Assembly (NCBI GenBank): GCA_010093605.1
Contig: MU004182.1
Location: 326,557 to 390,556, forward strand
DNA: 64,000 nt
Origin: Lophium mytilinum
Lineage: Eukaryota; Ascomycota; Dothideomycetes; Mytilinidiales; Mytilinidiaceae
Reading direction: 5' to 3'
Positions within the stretch are counted from its first letter, which is position 1, and each line of letters starts with the position of its first letter. A program made the translations under genes and the position numbers. Shown in pieces: positions 33,222-44,041 of this stretch. The notes under the pieces are model-generated. The model saw only the letters and a program-made list of their open reading frames with translations. It was not told the DNA's origin and ran no database searches.

Positions 33222-35106
33222 GGCGCTGGGTGGGCGGTACAGGACGAGAGACGGCGTACAGCGTAGCACGGCAGGCGACCACAAGTGGTACTAAAGGCTG
33301 CACTGTCGGCGGTGGCACAAGAGAGGTGCTTGAGGATAGCGAAAGATAGAGGAAACGAGGGTCGTTGAGGGAGTAATTGAAGGTGCGACTGATGAGCACC
33401 CTGATGGGTGTTTTTTGGCCCGTCAGCAAGGCTCAAGAGCAAAAATGCGGCGACGGAGACGGCTGCAGCGCCTGGGGAGCAGCGTTGCCGGCGAAGACAA
33501 TTGGCAGCTTGGTGTTGAGTACCATGATGTCCACGGCCGCGGGGGGGTTTCAGCGTGGCCTTTTGTCGAGCAAGCGCAAAACGTGCAGGCCATTGTTGGA
33601 GCCAGCGCAAGATTCCATGGACGGGCACAAAGAGGCCTTGCTGTTTCCCCTGGATTGAAGCTGCCACAAAGCTGCCCATCCAAGGTTCCGCAGCCAGACG
33701 TCCACGGGTTTGTTCTCAAAGTCGGCACGTGCTCGGCTGCGAGCTTCGTCCTGAGCGAAGGGCGTCGTTTTCTTTCGTCAGCACGCTGCAAGGATGCCGA
33801 CCCCGGTCACACCCCTGTCACCTCTCGTTCCGTTCTCCGACTCGGTGTTTTGCTTCACCGGGCCCACTTTTGCAAGCAATTTTCAGCCTCGTTTGGTGCA
33901 TCCCACCACTCCCACTTCACCGCGCCAAGACAACACTTTGTCTACTGGGAGGCGCCCGTGCACACGTGGACGCCGGTGGCTGCTGTGCTCTCAGTCTATC
34001 CTGCTCTTTCTCGACATCGCAGCATGCTGTGGAAGTTACCAAAGCCAAGGCGGAGTCCCCATGGAGCTACCAAGCGCTGGCAACTACACCAGCCGGCAAC
34101 ACTCGCCCAAGGCTATCGAGTTAGGCCCTCTGATAGCTCACGCGCATTTGCGATTATTGTGAAAGGCCGGATAGGGAGAGGTTTCAAACTAGTCGCCGCC
34201 TAGAGGCACTCTACGAACTACCTTGTCAGCTCATGTGCATAAGAAATCGGGCGGCGAAGGCTCAACTGCGTCCAACTCATGCCATCTTCAATCACCGAAG
34301 TAGCGGGCCCCTCGTATGAGGACGGCCGTATATGGGTACCGTGATGGAATGCACAGACAGCCCGTCACTCAGGTACTCGCAGGTGTCAGCGACCAACAGC
34401 GGGAGGCGGACGAGTCTTGTAAACCTCAGTCTTATATTGAGTTGTCTTGAGCGTCCGGCCGGTAGACGCACTGTCCCATCACCTATCCAAGTTTTCTGTC
34501 CGTATACGAGCTTACGTAGAAAGTCTTTAGGTGAGGAAAGTGCAGCTCCACCATGAGTGGCCAGAACGCGGACCCAGGAAAACCAAATGCGGGGAAGACG
34601 CGTGACGGTCAGGAACGTCATCGAGATCGTAGATCCGCCGCCATGGCAATCTCGACAGTCCGCTCCCATCATCGACAGCCACATAGCATCGGGCCTTTCT
34701 GCGAGCCGTGATGGACAAGTTCATGGTCGCCAACGAGTTCAGTTTCAACGCTTTCTGCTGTCTCATCGCAGCTCGAGCAGCCAGATGAACGGCGCCGAGC
34801 CCAATCGCACCAGCTCCCGAGCTGGTGCAGTAGCGGGAGAGGCTCCCTGACAGCTCCTCAACACTCATCCAATCAAATCAGCACGGCTGGCCAGACGCGG
34901 CGGCCAGAGTCACAAGCTCTACTACATGACGTACAAGATACTTCCATCCAAGAGCTTTCTGCTGCCAATGCCTGCCGTAGCTACTTACTTACCCACCGCA
35001 TCATCCTGCTTCTCCACAGCTGCCTAAACCTTCCTGCCTTTATAAGTGCAGCTTCCTCTCACAAACTTTTTCCACCTCCAATTTCTTCACCCTTACATCA
35101 GCAACC
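33222..35106. other. Long divergent intergenic region (ZIP transporter / opsin)
   Basis: About 1.9 kb. Overlapping frames on both strands at 33415-34203 and 33056-33679 mirror each other, start at non-ATG codons and show no domain, so I do not call them genes. The region probably contains both promoters and long 5' leaders. Confidence 0.5.
35039..35046 (+). promoter_or_regulatory. TATA-like box of the opsin gene
   Basis: TTTATAAG lies about 60 bp upstream of the opsin ATG, followed by a pyrimidine-rich leader (CTTTTTCCACCTCC, TTCTTCACCC) with no upstream ATG, as in strongly expressed fungal genes. Position and context suggest a core promoter; it is not proven. Confidence 0.45.
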
Positions 35107-36119
35107 ATGATTGACCCCATTCAAGCCATGAAGACCAGCGGTGTCGCTCCAATCCCGAGTGTCGTCCCAGACCGTCCAACCTACCAGCACGTCCATGACT
35201 CTGGCTCACGGACACTATGGGTTGTCTTTGTGATAATGGTCATTGCTTCCATAGTATTTGCGGGCATGTCCTGGCGAGTTCCCGTGGTATGTTCCTAGTC
35301 TTCATGCCTAGGTCACCTCACCAATGGCATCGATGACCTTACTAACCCAACTATAGTCTAAAAGGCTTTACTACGTGTTGACCACCATGATCACCATATT
35401 CGCTTCCATCTCGTACTTCGCAATGGCAACCGGCCATGGCATCAGCTACAACCATATCAAAGTGCGCGAGTCTCACAACCACGTGCCCGACACTTTCCAC
35501 GATGTCTACCGCCAGGTCTTCTGGGCTCGATATGTTGATTGGAGTGTCACCACGCCGCTCCTCCTCATCGACCTTGGCCTTCTCGCCGGCCTCAACGGTG
35601 GGCACATGCTCATGGCCGTTGTTGCCGATATCATTATGATTCTTACCGGCCTTTTTGCTGCCTTTGGCTCCGAGGGAACACCTCAGAAGTGGGGATGGTA
35701 CACCATTGCCTGTATTGCGTACTTGGTCGTTGTCTGGCATCTAGCCATCAACGGACGCGTTACTTCCAAGGCCAAGGGCTCCAAGGTTGGAAAGTTCTTC
35801 GTTGCCATTGCAGGCTTCACTGTCATCATCTGGACCCTTTATCCAATCGTCTGGGGTATTTCGGTGAGTAGTATCCACCCTCCGTTTTACAAATGGGGCT
35901 GTACTAACTGAATCATAGGATGGCTCTCGCAAGATGTCTGTTGACTCGGAGATCATTGCCTACGCTGTTCTGGATATCCTGGCCAAGCCAGTGTTCGGTG
36001 CCTGGCTCTTGATCACCCACGCTAGATTGCCCGAGACAGACATCGACCTTGGCGGTTTCTGGTCTCATGGACTCGGCGGCGAGGGTGCGCTTCGTCTGAA
36101 CGATGATGATGGTGCATAA
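35107..36119 (+). CDS. Microbial (type I) rhodopsin, predicted light-driven proton pump
   Basis: Retinal-binding 7-TM opsin of the fungal NOP-1/CarO/Leptosphaeria rhodopsin family. Three exons: 35107-35286, 35357-35863, 35919-36119 (295 aa, in frame). Helix C reads RYVDWSVTTPLLLIDLGLL: Asp121 matches bacteriorhodopsin Asp85 (proton acceptor) and Asp132 matches Asp96 (proton donor). Helix G reads LDILAKPVFG, with the Schiff-base Lys252 and counter-ion Asp248. Both carboxylates are present, as in Leptosphaeria rhodopsin and CarO, whereas NOP-1 has Glu at the donor site; this favours a fast outward H+ pump over a slow sensor. It would sit in the plasma membrane or an endomembrane. Retinal biosynthesis genes are not in this window. 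Confidence 0.95.
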
Positions 36120-36960
36120 ATGCCCATCATGGCATAGAGGCCCCAATTTGTTCCCTAGCACAGACTGGAAAAAGTAAAAGTTGTTTCCGTGTAATCTAGC
36201 GTTTGGGCCTTAGTGTCTGGAATCTTAATTATCCACATATTCTTTATGGGGTGTGAAGGCTAAATTCACATTGTTTGTTGAACACGCTTAAATGGTCACA
36301 TCGCGTGCGGTAATGGGCTTGTTCAAGCTGTTGTAGATGGAGTGCCGGGAATATGAACTATTTCTTGATCTGTGAATGTATCACTGTGAAGTAGTAGCAA
36401 GGTGACAGACCGTTGTGTACTACGTGAGTCAAGCTCGTCGCCCGACCCCCTTACCTAAGATGGAAAAATCTAACGCATGTGTTGCCAGCTTATGCCTATG
36501 TTTCGGCTATGGTTTGGACGGTACAGCGTAATCCGTGAGTCTGTGTCCGCCTCATATTAGAACTCACTGAGGCTTGATATCAAACGTCAAGGAGCGGAAG
36601 TCTGAGCTAGATCTTGACTATCCGGCTCTCCAACAACAAGACCGCACTCACTCGCGGCTGGAATATTCGTTTGTCTGTAGTTAAGGTGTAGTACTGTATC
36701 AAAGGTCGGTTAGGCTTTCTAAGGTTAAGAGAACCGCTGCTGGTGTCTCATCGCGTCTTGATTAAACCCCCGATATGTGAGGGAGGCATGTCTCTCACCA
36801 TTTCAATGCAAGGACTGCAAGGTGCGACCCACTTTCAACCACGGCTCGATCTTGCCACACAAATCCGGTACAATATTGTCCAGTAATCCTCCCGATACGT
36901 CAGAAAGTAAAGAGCATACATCACTAGCTGCGAAGATTCTAAAGTAGCTGGTACCTCGCG
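36120..36960. other. Intergenic, no gene seen
   Basis: About 840 bp between the opsin and the secreted-protein gene, both on the plus strand. Minus-strand frames at 36803-37173 overlap the next gene and lack features. Confidence 0.5.
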
Positions 36961-37694
36961 ATGAAGAGAAGCCTGCTCGTCGCCTCCATGGCACTGTTCG
37001 GTGTTGCGTAAGTCTGGGCTGCTGCAAGTATCGGAAATGGTTCTGATCATGCACAGGCGGCCCTCTCCCCTCCCAGACGCAGACCCAACGTGTACGATTA
37101 GCATCAGGAAAAGGCCGTCTTTCGAGACCAACTGCACCTTCTTCGCTGAGACGAAGACACGGACACAATACACTGACTGTGGTGGATGTGCACTTACAAC
37201 AAAGTACTACGGCCTTGGACTTGTGAGTCTACTCCTGGTATGCTTGTATCTAGACCACTGGGCTGATAGCTGACTCTCATGCATAGCCTTGCAGAGTGTC
37301 TACGACTGTTGAAGGCGTCGCACATGTGACCGAGACTGCTTGCGATGCTGCTGGCCCGACGGAGCAGAGTAGCCTTGCATTCTTCACACCGACTCCTACG
37401 CCTCTTCCAGTACTCACGCCAGAGGAGTACCCTTCGATGATCGCAGCGTCTCCAGCTCCCACGTGCACCCAGTATGTGTTTCCAAACATGATAGACGAGA
37501 ACTTCACCGAGGGCGTATGCCATGAGTACCCCGGCACATCAATCACAACAACGTATACCGACTGTGGAGGCTGCGCATTGGAGACATTTGCCTTCGGGCC
37601 TGGCCCGGTACTGCCCCCTTGCACCGAGACGGTGACGGAGGAGTTCTGGTCAGTCATGACGGAGACGGCGTGTGAGACATCTGGGTCGCTATAA
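36961..37694 (+). CDS. Secreted protein with two copies of a six-cysteine module
   Basis: Three exons (36961-37007, 37057-37222, 37287-37694; introns of 49 and 64 bp) give 206 aa. A signal peptide is clear (MKRSLLVASMALFGVA). The mature part contains a duplicated module: the first has Cys at 28, 42, 57, 60, 73, 90 and the second at 131, 149, 164, 167, 183, 200. Both share YTDCGGCAL, a G-x-G/G-P turn before a Pro-Cys, and a closing (V)TETAC, with C-x14-C-x2-C and C-x16-C spacing conserved. A Thr/Pro-rich linker (TPTPTPLPVLTP) joins the copies. There is no GPI signal or membrane helix after the N-terminus. An extracellular or cell-wall role is likely. Effector-like activity is possible by composition only; I know of no assigned function. 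Confidence 0.8.
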
Positions 37695-38173
37695 CCTCTT
37701 GTATTGCGACTTTCGTAGGATAGCTGGTATCTTGGACGGGGATTCGACGTATTGCTGCTGTCTGCTTGCAAGCTCTTAAACTGAAGCACGGAATTGGCCA
37801 GGCAATCGAAGTGTGTCTTCTTCAGATGCTGTCAAAGCACCCATTATCATGCAGGACGAGGCCTACGACTCCCGTGACACGGCCGGTCAGAGTCGGGATG
37901 ACTTGAGTGAATGTTACGCCGATCTCGAGACAGCGAGAACAGACGTCACCTGGCACGGGCCGAATAGCGGTTGGCAGCGCGACGCCGCTTGCAGGGCGGG
38001 ATTGGCTTGTTTTCCCCGCTGTGCGCAGGTGGACGAAGCTCGTGGAGGAGCTGTCTCACCACCTCCCAGCTCCCATCTACCACAACTACTCCCATAAAGC
38101 CCTCTCTTGCGCCTAATCTGCACCAGGTTCTTCCACAGCAACCCCACCAACCTCAGAAGCAACAACCCTCAAC
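37695..38173. other. Intergenic, no gene seen
   Basis: About 480 bp between two plus-strand genes. An open frame at 37813-38097 has no domain and probably lies in the promoter or leader of the RPEL gene. Confidence 0.5.
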
Positions 38174-38865
38174 ATGGCCGAAGAAGCCTCGCCCGTCGAC
38201 CACACCCCCATCTCTCCCGTCCGTGCCGGTGGCATTCGCCGTAACTCGCTCGAGAAGCACCTCCAGCACCGTCCAGAGGCTCAGGACCTGAAGAACAGGC
38301 ATATCCTGCTGGATACTGCTGCTGCACCGTATGTCTACCTTGGGCGTGCAAATCGCCATGTTTGCTGCCTTTCCAAACAAAGAACACTGGCTGACCGAGC
38401 TTTTGGGCGACAGGGCGCTGCAGTCCAAGGCGCTGGAGCTCGAACGACAGCGTGCGACCGACAATCTGAAGAAGGGGCTGGCTCAGAGACCGGAGAGAGA
38501 CGAGCTGGTTGAGCGTACGTGCTATTTCTCACTCCAGCTGCCCTTGAACATGACCTGTATTATACACCGCAAACCTCATTTTGACGCTCTTTGGGATTAT
38601 AGGCAACATCCTCCCAGACTCGAACGCTGCCCCTGCTCTTCAAGGCCATCAACGCGAACTTGAGCGCCACATGCGTGCGAATAGCCTCGAGAAGGGCTTG
38701 CAGGGGAGGCCCAAGCCGGAGGATTTGGTGAAGCAGGGCATTCTGGAAGGTACGTGACCTGCTACAACCATCCGAAGGTTTTTACTGGCTTGAAATTGCC
38801 GGTTGTGCTGCTGAAATAGTGACTGACTCAATGCAGAGGATGAAATCCCCGTCAAGGACGCGTAG
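38174..38865 (+). CDS. RPEL-repeat protein (three repeats), putative actin-binding
   Basis: Small protein of 143 aa made almost only of RPEL repeats, which in animals bind monomeric actin. Four exons: 38174-38328, 38414-38514, 38603-38749, 38837-38865; frame is kept and each joins repeat consensus cleanly. The three repeats are RRNSLEKHLQHRPEAQDLKN (about 22-47), ATDNLKKGLAQRPERDELVE plus RNIL (about 65-90), and RANSLEKGLQGRPKPEDLVK (about 110-135). The last exon codes for EDEIPVKDA and a stop. There is no other domain, unlike animal MRTF or Phactr. Fungal RPEL-only proteins occur widely; a G-actin buffering role is inferred from the repeat, not shown here. Confidence 0.85.
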
Positions 38866-39777
38866 AGCCCCACCTACGTCGAACGATTACGAAGTTGGCA
38901 AACACATCATCTATATATGAGTGTGCTATGGACCAGAAGCAACATGGTCGGGTGCCCGAGCCAACATTCATTTGGGCATAAATGAGATGGGAGTCAAGGA
39001 GCTTGAACTTGTGGCATGCATCTACGGAGCACGAGCAGTTGAACAGTTCCCCACGAGGCCATTGCAGAATGTGCTAGTGTTTGAAGCCGTGGCTAGCTTC
39101 CGTGTACCCAATGGCAAATTGTTATGGTATATTGTGAGTTTTGCTAGCGCGTGTATGGGCAGCGTACTTTAGTCTTCATGTGAATGCGTGCATGTCTGCA
39201 GATGGTAGGGCTATACGGCCAGTAGCTATTGAAGTGCCTGAATTGATTTGGGACCTAGGCTTCTACCACGTCGTACTAGAATTTCATCACTGCTGATAGT
39301 TGAAAATGGGATTGGCTAGTCACGCTTATATCTAAATTTAAGACCTCCTCCTTACTGTAATGCAGTCCATCAACTTATCTCCGACACCCTCTGGCTTAAA
39401 ATCCCGGAATCGTCCGTTGCCTTATTACAGGAAGCGATAAGATTGCATTTGGCGTAAACCTGGGATCTTTCATACTGATCTAGAATTCGACATGAACCGA
39501 TCTGAGAACCATATTCACTGAGCGATGCGGCCTACGTCCTACTAGCGTAGCGGCAAGCATTTGCAAATGGAACCAACCATTAGAAAACACACTTCCAAGA
39601 GCTCGTTCATATTCGCAGTGTTGTATCTATCTAGTCACTGTGTGGTATCAATCTAGTTCCTCCTTTAAGACCACGCTTCTTTGCTCCAGTCAAGCCAAGG
39701 AGATAATGAAATAAACTCGATAAATTCGCCCACTTTTACCACTTCTCCCTCTATCTTCAATTTCGCTTCCAGCGTTC
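38866..39777. other. Convergent intergenic region, no gene seen
   Basis: About 910 bp between the RPEL gene (+) and the MFS gene (-). It must contain both terminators. The open frame 38921-39172 has no domain and reads as chance. Confidence 0.5.
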
Positions 39778-41663
39778 TCATCTTGTCAGCTTCTTCTCCC
39801 GGATAAACCACGCAAAAAACGCCGAACCACCGACAAGAACAATGCTAACTATGAATGCCGCCCGTGTGCTCTTTCCATAACAATCTCTTACGACTTCTCT
39901 CACCCCAGGCTCTAATGTCTTAATATATTCCAGGCTCTGCCTGACCCGTCGGGCAATCTCAGCAGCATCTTCGCCGCTGCTCAGTGCGCTCTCAAGATTG
40001 AGACGCAGGACCTGATTGGCAGCAGTGGCGCATATAGAGACGCCAAACACACTGCCAAGCGAGCGGAAAAGGTAGGAGCATGCCGTTACGACAGCTTGAT
40101 CGGCTTGATCGGAGTTGGCAACTGCAACAATTAGTTAGGAGAGGTTCGGTGAGCTTTAAGGGCGGGGTTATCATACTTAGAGCAATGAGTGAAGTAGTTA
40201 CGCCGATGCCGGTCGAAAAGGCGCAGACCATCATCCCTAGAATGATGCCGACGGTAGATTTGACGGCCATGCCGGTGAATAGAAGGACCAGACCCATACC
40301 GAGTACGAGATTCGAGTATGCAATGACCGTGAGCCAGTAATACTTCCCCGTCTTCTGCATGTAGAACCCTCCGAATAGAGATCCGAAAACGCCACATAGG
40401 ACTTGGGGTATGAGGCGGAATCCGGCTTGCGTAGCTGACATGCCATCGACAACTTGAAAGTACATCGGGACATAGAATTGCGCAGCTAGCCATCCGCTGA
40501 ATGAGAAAAAATTACAGAGGTAGCAAGCGAAAAGCGCTCGATCGAAGATTATGTGGCCTGGGGCGAAAGGATGTGAAGCTGCATACATCTCCACCAGGAC
40601 GAATATTATGAAGAGCGGGATGGAGACGGCGATTGAAACAATCGTGATCGTGTCTTTCCAGGCAACGTTACTCCCCCGATCTAGCCCAAGGAGCAATGTG
40701 AAGACAGCAGAGATGAGTACGAGCGCCCCAAGGAAGTCTATCTTGAGTATCTTGACTTTCCAGTGACTGCTCTCCTGCTTGGGAAGCTGGAGGACAAAGA
40801 AGACGGAAGTGAATGCAATCAAACACAGCGGCGCCTGGAGGATGAAGGGCCACCGCCAGCCGATAGAGTCAGCAAGGATGCCACCCAGCGGGGCGCCTGA
40901 GGCTGCACCAGTTGCATAGACGATATTGATGTAGCCTTGCCACTTTCCACGCTCCCGAAGTGGTATGGCGTCAGACATCAGGATGGAGACGACGGTAGTC
41001 ATTCCGCCGCCTCCGATACCCGCAAAGGCACGAGCTGCGATGAGCTGGTTCATGTTCTGTGCCAGGCCGCAGAACAGACAGCCGAGACCGAACACCAGAT
41101 ACCCGAATAGTAGACATGGCTTCCGGCCGAAGATGTCGGAGAGCTTCCCGTACAAGGGTTGGAACGAGGTCAGAGTCAAGAAGTATCTGAAGTCATATTA
41201 GCTCTATTTCGGTTTAAGTGCGATTTAAAACCCACGATGTTGCTATCCACGAGGTTTTGTTTAGTGCCTTCAGGTCTGTGCCGATGATGCCGTAAGTCGA
41301 TATGATGATGGTTTGGTCGGCAGCGGACAGGAATACCTGGGCACAAGGAAGTGAGTGTCAGCCTGAATTCAATGACTCTATTTTTGATGTACTTACTCCA
41401 ATTGCTATTGCCGGGATGAGGTACTTTAACTTCTTTTGTACGTCGGGGATGCCTTCATACTGCTTTGGCGGGACTGCGTCGCCAGCGCCAGCCTCGCGTT
41501 CGACGTCACTTCCTTCCTCATAAGTCTCATCGTAAGGGTCTGCACCCTCGGGTACAAGGCCGGCACTTGCATCTACGGGGTGAGTAGCAAAATTTCGATG
41601 TGTGTCTGGCCTCGGGAGCAGAGGTGAAGTCTCGGTATGAACGGTGGAGTTGTCGTTCTCCAT
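39778..41663 (-). CDS. MFS transporter, 14-TM DHA2 type (vacuolar basic amino acid/drug:H+ antiporter-like)
   Basis: Major facilitator protein of the DHA2 group, nearest in pattern to yeast Vba and fission yeast Fnx1 vacuolar transporters. Four exons: 41663-41397, 41336-41236, 41186-40177, 40121-39778; introns of 60, 49 and 55 bp; 573 aa. The hydrophilic N-tail has the S-P-L-L motif (TETSPLLPRP), which in some vacuolar proteins is an acidic or dileucine sorting signal. TM1 FLSAADQTIIISTYG, loop GKLSDIFGRKP (motif A) and TM5 GAASGAPLGGILADSIGWRW (antiporter motif C region) are present. I chose the ATG at 41663; the frame upstream starts at TTG. The substrate is inferred from family only; a toxin or drug exporter is the main alternative. 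Confidence 0.85.
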
Positions 41664-42032
41664 GGTGGGGTGATGGTGGAGTATCGGTGACCTCAAGAAA
41701 ATGAGTACGCTTGAAGCAAGCTACGAAGCAGTTCAAAGCATCACGTAAATAACTAGGCACCACCCGCAACAAAGCGTTTGTTCGCCGGGACTCGGGAACA
41801 GCGGCTTACCTAGTTGGACGAAGACGCCAACCGATGTCCGCATTGCAGCATCAAGGCTTATCATCGGCGGCAATCACTATAGAAACGCTCGGGAGCTGCC
41901 TTAGTTGGGATTAAAGGAACGGCTTTGAAACGCGACTTCAATTCTGATTCCGCGGGACTCCACTGTACGTCATGTATGTCTTCTTCAATGAATCGATTGA
42001 TTATATACACTGATCCCCCTTATACGCCCCGT
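41664..42032. other. Intergenic between two minus-strand genes
   Basis: About 370 bp with the MFS promoter and the aminotransferase terminator. No motif was recognised. Confidence 0.5.
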
Positions 42033-43398
42033 CTATGTGCTTTTCTGAGCCGAAAGAGGTAGATCGTCAAACTCTTTCTTGATGAACTGCCTCACCTTCT
42101 GCAAGCCTTCTTCAACTACTTCGGTGTCGTTGACATATCCGATACGCACGTATCCCAAGAACTCTTTGCCGAATGACTCATCTCCAGGGACGAACATCAC
42201 CCCTGTCTTCTCTAATAGCTGCTTGCAGAACTCCACTGCGTCTATGGGGCTATCCGGGTCCCCGTCTTTGTGGAACTTCACGAAAGCCGTCGTGCCAGCA
42301 AGCGGCCTGACCCATCGACACAGATCGTCATGTTTGTTGACAAACTTCTCAAGTAGTGCAAGGTTCTTTTTGGCTAGCTGGATGTTCCTGCTGAGCAGAT
42401 TGTGGACGGTGTTCGCGTCCAGAGCAAATGCGGCTACCTGTTCGTCTAGTTGACTGACTGATATCGTCGTGTAGTGCCGCGCATGTGCAACTTTTTCGAT
42501 AACGTCCTGGTCTCGAGATGCCAGCCAGCCTACGCGTATACCTGCGAGGGCATATGCCTTCGATAGCGAGCCTGTTACTGTGACTTTACTGTAGCCCATG
42601 TTCAGTAATGAGGGAGGGAATTCGGACTCCACAGGAGTGATGGAGTGAAAAATTGGACGGTAGACCTCGTCACTGAGAATCATGATGTCGTTCTTGGCTG
42701 CCACGTCGATGATCTTCTTCAGGAGTGACTTCTTCAGGACGGCGCCGGTAGGATTGTTGGGATTACTGTTTCAAGAGGTGTGAGTAGAAGCGTAGAGTAG
42801 GACGACGTGAAGTTGCTGTTCCGGACTACTTCGATATACAATCACGTGACTTACTTTATGACAATGAGCTTCGTGTTTGGCTTGATGAGTGCCTCGAGCT
42901 CTTCGATATCTGGTATCCACGCCTTCTCGGGCCTCGCATGCCAGAGATCTACCTCAGCACCGAGAGAGGCGGGCACAGAGTAAAGGGCCTGGTACGTAGG
43001 ATAGTGGCATATGACATGATCTCCAGGGCCAATGAGTGAATAGAAGTACAGGTAATTGGCAGCAATGGCTCCAGGCGTCGTCAGGATGCTTTCCGGGGAA
43101 AGTGGCGTACCGCCTCGAGAGGAGTAGAGTTTGGCGAGATTTGATCTTAGAGCATCGGAGCCCCGAATGGACCCATAGGTCAGCTTAGTTGCCGGCTGGA
43201 GGACTTCAGCAGACTTGTCGTCTGAGAAGGATTTCAAGTCTTCGATCGAGATGGACGCACAGCACGTCTCGGCGAGCTGGTATTTGGCTTTGGTTTCGTA
43301 CTTGTCCATCCACTGCACGTGGTAAGTCTCTTGCACGGCATGTGGAATGCTATGGGACCACCTACCAGCTCCACGGAAAAGGGTTCGAGGTGCACCAT
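42033..43398 (-). CDS. PLP-dependent aminotransferase, class I/II
   Basis: Fold-type I aminotransferase. Three exons: 43398-43366, 43312-42855, 42765-42033; introns of 53 and 89 bp; 407 aa. The first exon codes for just 11 residues (MVHLEPFSVEL) and splices to WMDKYETKAKYQLAETCCAS, the family N-terminus. Visible motifs are YGSIRGSDALR, the NNPNNPTGA loop (restored exactly by intron 2), SDEVYRPIF with the PLP-pairing Asp, SLSKAYALAG with the Schiff-base Lys, and the RIGY region that binds substrate carboxylate. The amino acid substrate cannot be told from motifs. It is divergent from the ABCG gene over 640 bp. Confidence 0.9.
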
Positions 43399-44041
43399 CC
43401 TGGCTATGCCTATTGAGTAGACTTCCTGCTTTCTACTAGGGTAGTTGACAGGGCAGGGCTAGGATTTATAGGCGTGAAGGAGCAGTACTTAGACAGATCC
43501 GTATGTTAGTGGGCTGCGGGAGGAAAATGTCAATGTCAATCAGAGGGCGTGATGTGCCGCTTGGCCGTCCCAATCAGGCGTCTATGATTTAGTGGTACCT
43601 GAACGCTGCAGTCAACTCGCAGTGAATAGCTCTCGCAACACGCAGCAGCTTCACACGGTCACGTCGGCAGGGCTCTTCCGCACATGCTCGGGCTGGATGC
43701 CTTCGGTGTCGCATCAGCTGCCTTTGCGGGCTAAGTACGCGGCCGACGGATCGGCCTTGGCTTCGGGCAGTGCCACGGTGCCACTGAGATGATGATTGCT
43801 ATGATGGATTGCTGCGTCTCGTCTCCCCCGCAACAGCTAAACTACAGCTAAACTGCAGCTTCCGACGGCGAACACCACGCGCACGTCTGTTTACTCACGC
43901 TCCTTGACCATCCAGCCATCACCAGCTGCCCGCCAGGCACGCCTCGCTCCCTTGCCTCTTGTCCGCGACCCTCTACAAGTCCCCGTCGTCTCTAGCGCAC
44001 TCGTCGACCTCTCGAGCTTCGTCGCCTGACGGAGCTGCGCA
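43399..44041. other. Divergent intergenic region (aminotransferase / ABCG)
   Basis: About 640 bp holding both promoters. The region just before 44042 is pyrimidine-rich (CTTGCCTCTTGTCC), a common fungal leader feature. No gene is seen. Confidence 0.5.

Noticed and set aside
33415-34203. Long plus-strand open frame of 262 codons in the ZIP/opsin intergenic region
   Set aside because: It begins with a non-ATG codon, overlaps similarly long frames on the opposite strand, and shows no domain, so it looks like GC-driven chance openness.
34610-34640. ATCGAGATCG-like motif upstream of the opsin, resembling a light-response element
   Set aside because: Too short and loose to separate from chance, and about 480 bp from the start codon.
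26143-41663. Possible biosynthetic or resistance cluster (ABCC, ZIP, MFS)
   Set aside because: No backbone enzyme such as a polyketide or peptide synthase and no cluster regulator is present, and the transporters are interspersed with unrelated genes.
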